Positions 24,179 to 32,265 of a stretch of 64,000 nt of DNA are shown piece by piece. Made by a program: the position numbers and the translations under genes. Source of the DNA: Clostridia bacterium. GTDB taxonomy: Bacteria; Bacillota; Clostridia; Christensenellales; Borkfalkiaceae. Where the stretch lies: assembly GCA_017468085.1 (NCBI GenBank), contig JAFUJR010000010.1:1-64000 (forward strand), in the 5' to 3' direction. The notes under the pieces are model-generated. The model did not search any database and was not told where the DNA came from. It was given only the letters and a program-made list of their open reading frames with translations. Position 1 is the first letter of the stretch; each line of letters opens with the position of its first letter.

Positions 24179-25078
24179 ATGTTTGGTTACGTGCGTACGG
24201 ACGTTCCGTATTTATATATAAAGGACGACAGACTGTACAAGGCGATGTATTGCGGCGTATGCAAGGGAATTGCGCAGGTCGCGGGGCATTCGGCGCGTAT
24301 GGGGCTTTCTTACGACGTTACCTTTCTTTCCGTTATTATGCATAATATCCGCGGCGAGGACGTAAAAATAGAAAAACAGCATTGTTTAACGCACTGTATT
24401 CGCAGTAAAGAGATGGCGGAGGTGGACGAGCTGACAAGACGGCTCGGCGCGCTCAACACTCTGCTCGTATACTATAAGTATACGGACGATATCGCCGACG
24501 GCGACCACGGCAGAGGAAAACGGCTTTGGTTTAAGCAAGGCTTTAAACGGGTGAGCAAAAAATACCCCGAAATCGCGCGTATCGTCAAGGACAACCTCGC
24601 CCGTCAGGAGCAGGTGGAAAAATCTCAAACGGACAGCCTCGATAGGGCGGCGGACGCTACGGCGGAAATGCTTGCCGAGTTTTCCGATTATGCCTTAGAG
24701 GACAAAGCCACGCAAGCCACGCGCAACCTCTTTTACGCGCTCGGCAAGTGGATTTATCTCATCGACGCGTTGGACGATTACGACAAGGACGTTAAAAAAG
24801 GGGCGTACAATCCCTTCTATCTCGCTTATAAAGCGGAAAGCAAAGCCCATTTGCTTGCGGGCGAACAAGGGGAGGAAGTGCGTTATGCATTCCACGCGCT
24901 TTTCTTCGACATTCGCGAAAGCTTATCGCAAATCACTTTCCGTTTCAATCGCGATTTGCAGGACAATATTTTGCTTCGCGGCTTGCCGGCAACTACCAAG
25001 CAAATTATGGAAAAATGCAACTGCAAAAGGAAGGGTTGCAAACGGGATAAAAATCCCCAAATGAAAGACACTAAATAA
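24179..25078 (+). CDS. DUF5685-type protein, unknown function
   Basis: A 299-residue protein that begins MFGYVRTDVPYLYIKDDRLY, followed by CGVCKGIAQ, which is how the DUF5685 family starts. It is helix-rich, with conserved LDALDDYDKDVKKGAYNPF. The C-terminus is basic and cysteine-bearing (CNCKRKGCKRDKNP). The CxxC pair near residue 29, a CLTHC pair and the C-terminal CNC...C could bind metal. The start at 24179 follows GAGGCG; a GTG at 24164 is possible but gives a non-family N-terminus. The J-like gene follows 39 bp after the stop, so the two form an operon. Confidence 0.75.
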   Translation: MFGYVRTDVPYLYIKDDRLYKAMYCGVCKGIAQVAGHSARMGLSYDVTFLSVIMHNIRGEDVKIEKQHCLTHCIRSKEMAEVDELTRRLGALNTLLVYYKYTDDIADGDHGRGKRLWFKQGFKRVSKKYPEIARIVKDNLARQEQVEKSQTDSLDRAADATAEMLAEFSDYALEDKATQATRNLFYALGKWIYLIDALDDYDKDVKKGAYNPFYLAYKAESKAHLLAGEQGEEVRYAFHALFFDIRESLSQITFRFNRDLQDNILLRGLPATTKQIMEKCNCKRKGCKRDKNPQMKDTK

Positions 25079-25117
25079 GACGAAATAATCGGCGAAACAC
25101 GCCGATAGGAGAATAGA

Positions 25118-25741
25118 ATGAAAGAATTTTACGAACTTCTCGGTCTGACCGAAAGCGCGACGGACGAGGAAATCACCGCGCGTTACGAAGCGCTGCGCGA
25201 TAAGTGCAGAGAGGATAGATGGTTGGACGGGGAAGCCGGCAACGAAGCGGCTAAAATGCTCACCAAGCTCGAAATCGCGTATAAAGAAATTATGTCGTCG
25301 CGTAGGGAGACCAGCCAAAACACCGAGGGCAAGGACGCCTTTGAGGAGGTGGCAGAGCTTCTCCGTCAGGGTAAAATTTCCGAAGCGCAAACGCTGCTTG
25401 ACAATTTTAACGAGCGCAGTGCGGAATGGCATTATATGCAAGCAGTCGTTTATTATAAAAAGAATTGGACGAACGATTCTAAAAAGCAGTTGGAAATCGC
25501 CATTCAAATGGACCCCGACAACGCGAAATACCGTTCCGCTTACGGAAAATTGAACGCAAAAAGGGATTATAATCAGCAATCTGCGCATCAGCAAAATTCG
25601 GAGTCGCAAAACCCTTACACGGGGAGCGATACGGACAGCGAACAGATGGGGGGCGGAAACGTTTGCTCCGATTGCTTGACCTGTTGCTACACTACGCTTT
25701 GTGTAAATTGCTTGTTTAATTGCTGTTGCGGTTGCCGTTGA
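25118..25741 (+). CDS. Degenerate J-domain protein with cysteine-rich tail
   Basis: A 207-residue protein. Residues 1-65 fold like a DnaJ J-domain (FYELLGLTESATDEEITARY, later MLTKLEIAYKEIM), but the HPD tripeptide that activates DnaK is absent; the loop reads REDRWLDGEAG. Residues about 75-150 look like a TPR-type repeat pair (EVAELLRQGKISEAQTLLDN, then EWHYMQAVVYYKKN). A polar linker leads to a final 25 residues holding ten cysteines (CSDCLTCC, then CVNC, then CCCGC). Such a tail could bind zinc or be lipid-modified. It is the second gene after DUF5685 and probably works with it. Confidence 0.7.
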   Translation: MKEFYELLGLTESATDEEITARYEALRDKCREDRWLDGEAGNEAAKMLTKLEIAYKEIMSSRRETSQNTEGKDAFEEVAELLRQGKISEAQTLLDNFNERSAEWHYMQAVVYYKKNWTNDSKKQLEIAIQMDPDNAKYRSAYGKLNAKRDYNQQSAHQQNSESQNPYTGSDTDSEQMGGGNVCSDCLTCCYTTLCVNCLFNCCCGCR

Positions 25742-25774
25742 TCGGCGCAAAACTCGTTGCGGAGCACTTAAACT

Positions 25775-26299
25775 ATGCGGAAAATCACCTCGTACGAAAT
25801 CGCGCTTGCCGGTCTTTCCTGCGCCTTAGCCACGGCGCTTCTGACCGTAGGCGTCTATACGGAGATATTGCTCTTGACGGCGTATCTCGTCGCGTCTATC
25901 GCGCTTATGCTGCCCTTGTCCAAGCAGAGCTGGTGGGGGTATACCCTTTCGTATTTGGCGACCTGCATACTTACCTTTATTTTCACCTCTTGGAAGTTTT
26001 GGGATTTGTTGCCCTTTATTATGTTCTTTGGGTTACATCCCCTTATAAACGAATTGCAGTTAAAATTCAAAATCAACCGTTGGCTTGCCTTTGGTATAAA
26101 GGCTGTATGGTTCGACGGGGCGGCTTATCTGATTTGGCGGTTTATCTTCGGTATGACTACCACCATCGCCGTGTTGGATAAGTACATGGTATGGATCATT
26201 TTGGTTTTCGGCACGGCTTTCTTCTTTTTATACGATTTCGTGGCTTTCAAGTGGCGTGGGATCGTAAACAGATTAGTAAAACGGATTTCTAAAAAATAA
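25775..26299 (+). CDS. Five- or six-pass membrane protein, unknown function
   Basis: A 174-residue membrane protein with hydrophobic segments at about residues 7-27, 28-45, 55-70, 76-90, 115-125 and 135-155, and a basic C-terminus (RLVKRISKK) that should lie in the cytoplasm. Conserved-looking SKQSWWGYTLSY and FFGLHPLINELQLKFK resemble clostridial integral membrane proteins without an assigned role. It starts 33 bp after the J-like gene, so it may be the third member of that operon. Confidence 0.7.
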   Translation: MRKITSYEIALAGLSCALATALLTVGVYTEILLLTAYLVASIALMLPLSKQSWWGYTLSYLATCILTFIFTSWKFWDLLPFIMFFGLHPLINELQLKFKINRWLAFGIKAVWFDGAAYLIWRFIFGMTTTIAVLDKYMVWIILVFGTAFFFLYDFVAFKWRGIVNRLVKRISKK

Positions 26300-26365
26300 A
26301 ATCGTACGCGTATAAACTTTTACCTCAAAAATTTCGGGAAGAATAAGGGGGAGGAAATAAGTTTT

Positions 26366-27784
26366 ATGATAGAAAAAAATAATATAATTTGCGCCGTAAC
26401 GGATGCCATCGGCTCAAACGGTGAAGGCATCATCAGGCACGAAGGAATTACTTTTTTCGTGCCTGCTTGTTTACCGGGCGAAAAAGTATGTTTCCGCGTG
26501 TTAAAAGTGAAGGGAAACGTCGGCTACGGCAAGGTGGAGGAAATTCTCACGCCCGCCGAGGAGCGCGTTCGCGAAAAATGCCCCGTATTCTTAAAATGCG
26601 GGGGTTGCTGTCTGCAACATTTAGAGTACAGCGCCCAACTTTCCCATAAGGCAAACGTCGTCAAGGACGCTTTACGCAAAATCGGCGGCATACATATTTC
26701 CGTGCCCAACGCCGTCCGCAGTGATTCTCCGTATGGTTATCGCAACAAGCTGCAAATCCCCGTCGGCGTGGATAGGGACGGACAGACGGTCATCGGTTTT
26801 TACGCCGAGCACAGCCACAGGATCGTCCCCGTCAAGTCTTGTGCTATCCATCCCGAATGGGCGGAAAAACTCATAGCCATCGTTAAAAGATACATGACGG
26901 AGTGCGCGGTGAAGGGGTACGACGAGGTAAATAAAACGGGTGCGATCCGCCATATCGTCGCGCGCGAAATCAGTAAAAAATTTATCATAACCCTCGTTAC
27001 GGCAAAGCGGAATTTGCCCAACCTTCCTTTCCTTATCGGTTTGTTGCAAGAGGCGTTTCACGCCGTTACGCTGTACTTAAATTTCAACGACGCAGCCACC
27101 AACGTAATTTTCGGAAAAGAGTTTCAACTCGTACATGGTACGGGCTTTTTCGAGGGAGAGGAGCAAGGAATACGCTATGAGGCGGGTCCCGTTACCTTCC
27201 TGCAAGTCAACGAAAACGTGCGTACGAAGCTGTATAAGGACGCCTTAAAAACAGTCAGCGCGGACGGCGACGAGGTGGTGGTGGACGCCTATTCGGGCGG
27301 CGGCTTGCTCACCGCGATGATCGCCAAAAAGGTAAAGCGCGTCTACGGGATAGAACTGGAAGAAGAAGCCTCTCGTTGCGCGGATAGATTAAAAGAGAAA
27401 AACGGCTTGACGAATATGACGAATATTTGCGGCTACGTCGAAGAAAAATTGCCTGTGGTGCTCGAAAAAGAAAAGGGCGAGAAATTGCGCCTTATCCTCG
27501 ATCCGCCCAGGGCGGGTATCGCGCGAAGCGTTCTGTACGCTCTTTTGCAAAGCGGTATTCCCAAACTGACGTTGATAAGCTGTAACCCCGCTACGCTCGC
27601 AAGAGATTTAGGCATTTTAACGGGCAGCTTGATAGAAAACGAAAACGGCGAGTTGGTCAAAAATCCCGCTTACGCCGCGGACGGCTTACAAAATCACTAC
27701 GTTATCGAGCATATTCAACCCTATGATATGTTCCCTCAAACCAAGCACGTGGAAACGTTGGTTGTATTACAAAAATTCAATTAA
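26366..27784 (+). CDS. rlmD: 23S rRNA (uracil-5)-methyltransferase RlmD/RumA family
   Basis: A 472-residue RNA methyltransferase. An N-terminal TRAM-like beta-barrel is followed by four cysteines for a [4Fe-4S] cluster (CPVFLKCGGCCLQHLEY near residue 70). The Rossmann domain shows VVDAYSGGGLLTAMIAKK, and motif IV reads LILDPPRAGI. The catalytic cysteine is in LISCNPATLARDLGIL near residue 414. It methylates a uracil in 23S rRNA; the exact site (U1939 or U747) cannot be told from sequence alone. The start ATG is preceded by GGGGGAGG. Confidence 0.92.
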   Translation: MIEKNNIICAVTDAIGSNGEGIIRHEGITFFVPACLPGEKVCFRVLKVKGNVGYGKVEEILTPAEERVREKCPVFLKCGGCCLQHLEYSAQLSHKANVVKDALRKIGGIHISVPNAVRSDSPYGYRNKLQIPVGVDRDGQTVIGFYAEHSHRIVPVKSCAIHPEWAEKLIAIVKRYMTECAVKGYDEVNKTGAIRHIVAREISKKFIITLVTAKRNLPNLPFLIGLLQEAFHAVTLYLNFNDAATNVIFGKEFQLVHGTGFFEGEEQGIRYEAGPVTFLQVNENVRTKLYKDALKTVSADGDEVVVDAYSGGGLLTAMIAKKVKRVYGIELEEEASRCADRLKEKNGLTNMTNICGYVEEKLPVVLEKEKGEKLRLILDPPRAGIARSVLYALLQSGIPKLTLISCNPATLARDLGILTGSLIENENGELVKNPAYAADGLQNHYVIEHIQPYDMFPQTKHVETLVVLQKFN

Positions 27785-27801
27785 AAATTTGCAAAAGACT
27801 C

Positions 27802-27830
27802 TTTACAAACGGAAAAAAGTTTGGTATACT
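27802..27830 (+). promoter_or_regulatory. Promoter of the DUF1508 gene
   Basis: TTTACA (27802-27807), 17-bp spacer, TATACT (27825-27830). Confidence 0.75.
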
Positions 27831-27870
27831 AATAGAAAACAAAAAATAAATATAACTAAGGAGAAAAGAT

Positions 27871-28272
27871 ATGGGAAAATTCGTCATCAAAAAGACCCCT
27901 TCGGGTGGTTTCAATTTCAGTTTGTTTGCGGCAAATAAAGAAAAAATCGCCGTAGCGTCGCAAATTTACACCACCAAAGCGGCTTGCAAAAAGGGTATGG
28001 AAAGCGTAGGTAAAAACGCAGTAAAATGTATCGCGGAAGACAGAGTGGAAGACCAAACCCTCAAAAACCCCGTCGCAAAGACCAACCCCAAATTTGAAAT
28101 TTACTTCGATAAAGCAGGTTTGTACCGCTATCGTTTGATTGCGTCTAACGGCGAAAGTATCGCAATGAGCGAAGAAGGCTACAAGTCCAAGAGCGGCGTT
28201 ATGAACGGTATCAAGAGCGTGTCCGTCAATGCAGTTGACGCGGAAATCGTGGACGAAACCTTGGATAAATAA
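27871..28272 (+). CDS. YegP-family protein with two DUF1508 repeats
   Basis: A 133-residue protein built of two tandem units. Unit 1 (residues 1-50) reads GKFVIKKTPSGGFNFSLFAA and then a SQIYTTKAACKKGMESV stretch. Unit 2 (residues about 69-118) reads KFEIYFDKAGLYRYRLIAS and then EEGYKSKSGVMNGIKSV. The aromatic-rich strand followed by a helix is the DUF1508 fold. The function of the family is not established. The start follows AAGGAG, and the gene has its own promoter and terminator. Confidence 0.9.
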   Translation: MGKFVIKKTPSGGFNFSLFAANKEKIAVASQIYTTKAACKKGMESVGKNAVKCIAEDRVEDQTLKNPVAKTNPKFEIYFDKAGLYRYRLIASNGESIAMSEEGYKSKSGVMNGIKSVSVNAVDAEIVDETLDK

Positions 28273-28305
28273 GGACGAAACGCCCGTGATTTAATAGGGA
28301 AAGGG

Positions 28306-28343
28306 AACGCCCTGCGTTGTTATCACAACGCAGGGCGTTTTTT
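28306..28343 (+). terminator. Terminator after the DUF1508 gene
   Basis: A perfect 15-bp stem (AACGCCCTGCGTTGT with its complement, TATC loop) followed by a T-run. Confidence 0.95.
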
Positions 28344-28355
28344 ACGCCGTACGCC

Positions 28356-28384
28356 TTGACAAAGCGATTTTTCAATGCTATAAT
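28356..28384 (+). promoter_or_regulatory. Promoter of the glycosidase-like gene
   Basis: TTGACA (28356-28361), 17-bp spacer, TATAAT (28379-28384); a near-consensus promoter. Confidence 0.85.
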
Positions 28385-28432
28385 AGGTAGGTAAATGCAC
28401 GTATGCGCCCAAAGGCGAAAGTTGGAGATAAT

Positions 28433-29467
28433 ATGAAAAAGGATTTTGGCTATAAAGCAGGAAAAGCGGTCAAGGCGTTGGAACTTGACGGCTATTTCGT
28501 ATGGGATTGCTCGGTCATCAAATCGGGCGGGAAATATCATATGTTTTCCTCTCGTTGGAAAAAGGAATACGGCTTTGGCTGGAATTGGTTGTTCAACAGC
28601 GAAATTATCCATTCCGTTTCCGATACGCCCGAGGGGCCGTACGTTTTCCAAAACGTCGTGTTGCCCCGTCGCGGACGGCAATATTTCGACGGAATGAACA
28701 CCCACAACACCTGCATTAAAGAGTATAACGGCAAGTTTTATCTTTATTATATGGGTACGACGTACGGCGGGGATATCCCGCAGACGCCCGACGCGGTTTC
28801 ACCTGAATACGCCGTAGAAACTTGGAACAAAAAGCGCATAGGCTTGGCGGTTGCCGACGATATAAACGGAGAGTTCATCCGCCGCGACAAGCCCTTATTA
28901 GAGCCGCGCGGTTGCGAGCATTGGGATTGCACTTGCACCACCAACCCCTCCGTTGCAATCATGCCCGACGGAAAAACGTACATGATTTATAAATCGCGTA
29001 GCGCGGCGGGCAAGCCTTTAAAGTTGGGGATTGCGGCGGCGGACTCGCCCGACGGCGAGTTTACCCGCCTTTCCGACGACCCTATCTTGAATTTCGACAG
29101 CGACGATATCCACATCGAAGACCCGTTCATTTGGTACGACGATAAGAACAAGAAGTTCTGCCTCATTATAAAAGACGACGTCAAAAACGGCGCGTTTGGC
29201 GTAACGGGGGAGTGGGGGAGCGGTTTCTACGCAGAGAGCGAAGATTGCTTGCGTTTTGAAATCGGCGACGACCCCAAGGTCTATTCTCGCCACGTTATTT
29301 GGGCAGACGGCACGCAGAGCTTGCAGGGGAATTTAGAACGCCCTTCCGTCCTCTTTGACGAAAACGGAGAGCCGACGCATATCTTCTGTGCAAGCGGCTA
29401 CGGGTCTACTCCTTACAACTTCGAAGGGAATACCTTTATCGTATGCTTAAAATTAGAAAAAAAGTAA
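28433..29467 (+). CDS. Five-bladed beta-propeller glycoside hydrolase-like protein
   Basis: A 344-residue cytoplasmic protein with the repeated blade pattern of the GH43/GH68/GH130-type propellers: WDCSVIKSGGKYHMFSSRW (first blade acidic residue), NGKFYLYYMGTTYGGDIP, NPSVAIMPDGKTYMIYKSRS, and HIEDPFIWYDDKNKKFCLII, where E-D is a candidate catalytic or binding pair. RPSVLFDENGEPTHIFCASGYG closes the propeller. There is no signal peptide, so it acts inside the cell on an imported sugar. I cannot assign the exact GH family. The start at 28433 follows GGAGAT. The strong promoter suggests high expression. Confidence 0.7.
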   Translation: MKKDFGYKAGKAVKALELDGYFVWDCSVIKSGGKYHMFSSRWKKEYGFGWNWLFNSEIIHSVSDTPEGPYVFQNVVLPRRGRQYFDGMNTHNTCIKEYNGKFYLYYMGTTYGGDIPQTPDAVSPEYAVETWNKKRIGLAVADDINGEFIRRDKPLLEPRGCEHWDCTCTTNPSVAIMPDGKTYMIYKSRSAAGKPLKLGIAAADSPDGEFTRLSDDPILNFDSDDIHIEDPFIWYDDKNKKFCLIIKDDVKNGAFGVTGEWGSGFYAESEDCLRFEIGDDPKVYSRHVIWADGTQSLQGNLERPSVLFDENGEPTHIFCASGYGSTPYNFEGNTFIVCLKLEKK

Positions 29468-29492
29468 AATGCGAGGGGCAGGTACGCTTCCA

Positions 29493-30521
29493 ATGATAAA
29501 AAAACCTAAAAATATACGTACAACGGGCGGCGCAAAACCGCGCGCAAATAAGAAAACGGAGAGCGTGGAACGCGTCAACGGCGCGCCCGTTTATACCGCA
29601 ATTTACAAAGTAAATCACAGCGACGAATTGCTGGAATTTTTACTCCGTAAATGCAACACCTCCCGCAATAACGTAAAATCTCTGCTGGTAAGACGGCAGG
29701 TGCTTGTCAACGGCAGGGTGGTTACCCAGTACAATTTCATGCTCGCCAAAGACGACGAGGTAAAGCTCTCCAAACGCCCCGTCAAAGACGGCGTTACGGA
29801 AACGCAGCCCGCGAGGGGAAAGCCTGCGCAAAAGCCCGTATTCCGCAGAAGCGACGTAAAAATTATTTACGAGGACGACGATTTTATCGCCGTCGATAAG
29901 CCCGCAGGACTTTTGTCGGTGGAAAGCGATAGAGAACGGGAGTGCGCCTACGGCTACGTGAGCGACCATCTGCAATCGGGCGACAAAAACGCGCGCGCGT
30001 TCGTTCTGCACAGAATCGATAAAGAAACGTCGGGCGTGCTCGTGTTTGCTAAAAATATCAAAATTCATTCTATGCTGAAAATGCATTGGAACGAGCAGGT
30101 CCAAACCCGCGAATATTACGCGGTGGTGGATGGGATTTTGGCGGAAAAATCCAAAACAATCACCACCTACCTCAAAGAAAACGTCAACAATATCACCTAC
30201 GTTACGGGAGATCCGACGGGTCAAAAGGCGATTACGCATTACGAGGTCGTCAACGAAAACTCTGCGTACAGCCTGCTTCGCGTTAAGATAGATACGGGCA
30301 GAAAAAATCAGATCCGCGCGCATATGCAGTGGCTTGGCAACCCCGTCGTCGGAGACGATAAATACGGCAAAAAATCGGACGGCACGACGGTGAAAAACCC
30401 GCTTTCCCGCCTCGGTTTACACGCTTCTAAATTGCAGTTTATCCACCCCGTTACGAAGGAGCTTATTACGATAACCTCGCCCCTGCCCCCCTCGTTTCGC
30501 GCTTTGCTTGGAGAAAGGTGA
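29493..30521 (+). CDS. RluA-family pseudouridine synthase with S4 domain
   Basis: A product of about 342 residues. After a basic N-terminus, an S4 RNA-binding domain (SLLVRRQVLVNGRVVTQYNF) leads to the synthase domain, starting VIYEDDDFIAVDKPAGLL (here IIYEDDDFIAVDKPAGLLSV). The catalytic aspartate is in LHRIDKETSGVLVFAKN, and GRKNQIRAHMQWLGNPVVGD is the conserved RluA motif 3. It isomerises uridine in rRNA or tRNA; the target position is unknown. Starts at 29469 and 29493 are both possible; neither has a strong Shine-Dalgarno sequence, and 29493 gives the more usual polar start. Confidence 0.9.
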   Translation: MIKKPKNIRTTGGAKPRANKKTESVERVNGAPVYTAIYKVNHSDELLEFLLRKCNTSRNNVKSLLVRRQVLVNGRVVTQYNFMLAKDDEVKLSKRPVKDGVTETQPARGKPAQKPVFRRSDVKIIYEDDDFIAVDKPAGLLSVESDRERECAYGYVSDHLQSGDKNARAFVLHRIDKETSGVLVFAKNIKIHSMLKMHWNEQVQTREYYAVVDGILAEKSKTITTYLKENVNNITYVTGDPTGQKAITHYEVVNENSAYSLLRVKIDTGRKNQIRAHMQWLGNPVVGDDKYGKKSDGTTVKNPLSRLGLHASKLQFIHPVTKELITITSPLPPSFRALLGER

Positions 30522-30529
30522 GAAAAATT

Positions 30530-30991
30530 ATGAAAAAAATAGCAAGTTTTACTGTCAACCACGATATACTTGAAAAGGGGATGTATATTTCCCGTATCGA
30601 CGGCGACGTCGTTACCTACGATATCCGTATGAAAAAGCCCAACGGCGGCGATTATTTCCAAATGAGTGCCGCGCACACCTTAGAGCATCTTTTCGCTACC
30701 TACGCGCGTAATTCAAAGCACGGCGACAAAATCGTTTACGTCGGCCCGATGGGCTGCCGCACCGGCTTTTATTTGCTCACGCGCGACGGGGTCTCGCACG
30801 CCGAGGCGATTGCGCTCGTAAAAGAAAGTATGGCTTTCGCGGCGAATTTCGAGGGCGATATACCCGGTACGACCAAAATCGAATGCGGAAATTATCTCGA
30901 TCACGATTTGCAGGGCGCAAAAACGCTCGCCGCGGATATGTGCGCCGTCCTTGAAAATTGGACGGAAAACGACCTCGCTTACAAACACTAA
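30530..30991 (+). CDS. luxS: S-ribosylhomocysteine lyase (autoinducer-2 synthase)
   Basis: A 153-residue enzyme that splits S-ribosylhomocysteine to homocysteine and the AI-2 precursor, completing the activated methyl cycle. The metal-binding HTLEH (residues 50-54, in SAAHTLEHLFATYARN) and the catalytic cysteine in GPMGCRTGFYL are present. The third metal ligand is probably the Cys in TKIECGNYLDHDLQ. Length is normal. The start at 30530 follows GAAAGGTGAG and lies nine bases after the preceding stop, so it is coupled to the pseudouridine synthase gene. Confidence 0.95.
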   Translation: MKKIASFTVNHDILEKGMYISRIDGDVVTYDIRMKKPNGGDYFQMSAAHTLEHLFATYARNSKHGDKIVYVGPMGCRTGFYLLTRDGVSHAEAIALVKESMAFAANFEGDIPGTTKIECGNYLDHDLQGAKTLAADMCAVLENWTENDLAYKH

Positions 30992-31021
30992 ACAATTCAA
31001 TCGATAAAAAGGAGAAAAATT

Positions 31022-31540
31022 ATGGACGCTTTACAAGCAATGCTCACGCGCAAAAGTATTAAAAAATACAAACCCGACCCGCTCCCCCAAGAGTTGATAG
31101 ACCAAATTATCCAGGCGGGTTTAAACGCGCCGTCGGGCTTGAATAAACAAGCCCCCATTATCGTGGCGGTTACTAACAAAGAGGTGCGCGACCAACTTTC
31201 CAAGCTCAACGCGGGCAAAGACCCCTTTTTCCGTACCGACCCTTTCTACGGCGCGCCCGTCGTGCTCGTCGTGCTTGCAGATAAAAGCGTGCCCACCTAC
31301 GTTTACGACGGCTCGCTCGTGATGGAAAATTTACAGCTTGCGGCGCACGCTTTGGGTCTTGGCGCGTGCTGGATTCACCGCGCAAAAGAAACCTTCGAAA
31401 CGGAAGAGGGCAAGGCGATTTTAAAATCGCTTGGCATTGAAGGCGAATACGAGGGGATCGGCAACTGCATTTTGGGTTATCCCGACCAAGACCCCGACAA
31501 AAAGCCCCGCAAAGAAAACCGCGTATATTATATAAAGTAA
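31022..31540 (+). CDS. Nitroreductase-family FMN oxidoreductase
   Basis: A 172-residue protein. LTRKSIKKYKPDPLPQELID, with a conserved Arg-Ser near the start, and LNAPSGLNKQAPIIVAV form the FMN-binding N-terminus. The distal part LAAHALGLGACWIHRAKE is the typical nitroreductase helix. The physiological substrate is unknown; members reduce flavins, quinones or nitro compounds with NAD(P)H. The start follows AAGGAG. It follows luxS by 30 bp and is probably co-transcribed. Two redox genes of the oxygen-defence pair lie just downstream with their own promoter. Confidence 0.88.
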   Translation: MDALQAMLTRKSIKKYKPDPLPQELIDQIIQAGLNAPSGLNKQAPIIVAVTNKEVRDQLSKLNAGKDPFFRTDPFYGAPVVLVVLADKSVPTYVYDGSLVMENLQLAAHALGLGACWIHRAKETFETEEGKAILKSLGIEGEYEGIGNCILGYPDQDPDKKPRKENRVYYIK

Positions 31541-31638
31541 TAAAAAACGGAACGCTCCGCACGCGCACCGCGCTTATGGAAACCTACGCGCAAAACGTAA
31601 AAATTTTCCGTATTTTTCAATTTTTTTCGCAAAAACTA

Positions 31639-31687
31639 TTGACAAGGCAGAAATCTTATGTTATATTATAAATAGGATTTAATCCTA
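31639..31687 (+). promoter_or_regulatory. Promoter and palindromic operator of the superoxide reductase gene
   Basis: TTGACA (31639-31644), 17-bp spacer, TATATT (31662-31667). Immediately downstream, at the expected transcription start, lies the perfect palindrome TAGGATT-T-AATCCTA (31673-31687). This is placed where a repressor would block initiation. It does not match the PerR/Fur consensus I know. Confidence 0.7.
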
Positions 31688-31710
31688 ATAAAGAATTTGA
31701 GGTAAAAATT

Positions 31711-32067
31711 ATGTTAAGAGTATATCAATGCGAAAAATGCGGAAAAACGCTTATCACGAAGCAGACATTAAAAGAAATCGTCGGTTGGAAAGAACTGATT
31801 GCGGGCAGCACGGACGCGGCGCAAGAAAAGCACGTGCCCGTTGTAACGAAAAAATGTAAAACGGTGAAGGTGGACGTAGGGAGCGTAGCGCACCCGATGA
31901 CGGCGGAACACCTTATCGAATGGGTCGCTTTGGAAACGGAGCAGGGCTATCAAGTCAAATATTTGAGCCCGAACGCAGAGCCCGTTTGCACGTTCACGCT
32001 CGCAGACGGCGATAAGGCTGTGGCGGTGTATGCGTACTGCAACCTGCACGGCTTGTGGCAAGGCTAA
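31711..32067 (+). CDS. Superoxide reductase (neelaredoxin/desulfoferrodoxin type)
   Basis: A 118-residue protein that reduces superoxide to peroxide without making oxygen. Iron ligands of the active site are visible: KHVPVV (first His), HPMTAEHLIEWV (two His) and YCNLHGLW (Cys and His). The N-terminus has one pair, CEKCGK, but lacks the second cysteine pair of a complete desulforedoxin centre, so only the catalytic iron is likely. It therefore needs an outside electron donor. The rubredoxin-containing protein encoded about 200 bp downstream is the obvious candidate. The start follows GAGGT. Confidence 0.88.
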   Translation: MLRVYQCEKCGKTLITKQTLKEIVGWKELIAGSTDAAQEKHVPVVTKKCKTVKVDVGSVAHPMTAEHLIEWVALETEQGYQVKYLSPNAEPVCTFTLADGDKAVAVYAYCNLHGLWQG

Positions 32068-32091
32068 GCCTTGACTTAATCTTACGGATTT

Positions 32092-32198
32092 TTTTCTCTT
32101 TCACAATGGGCTCACGCGCTGTGGACAAATGCGTTTAATCTATCCTTGTCCACTCAGTCAAAAGACTGTTGAGCAGAGTAAAACGGAGTGAGAGAAAA
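32092..32198. repeat. Fold-back inverted repeat between the redox genes
   Basis: Outer arms TTTTCTCT...AGAGAAAA are backed by TCAC...GTGA, inner arms GTGGACAA / TTGTCCAC (32121-32128 and 32146-32153) and a third small hairpin CTCAGTC...GACTGTTGAG. It could be a decayed mobile element or a structured leader of the flavin reductase-rubredoxin gene. Confidence 0.5.
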
Positions 32199-32265
32199 TT
32201 AAAATTCAGCAACCAGTTCGAATTTTGCATTTCGAATTTAAAATTTTTAAATTGGAGAACTTCTC

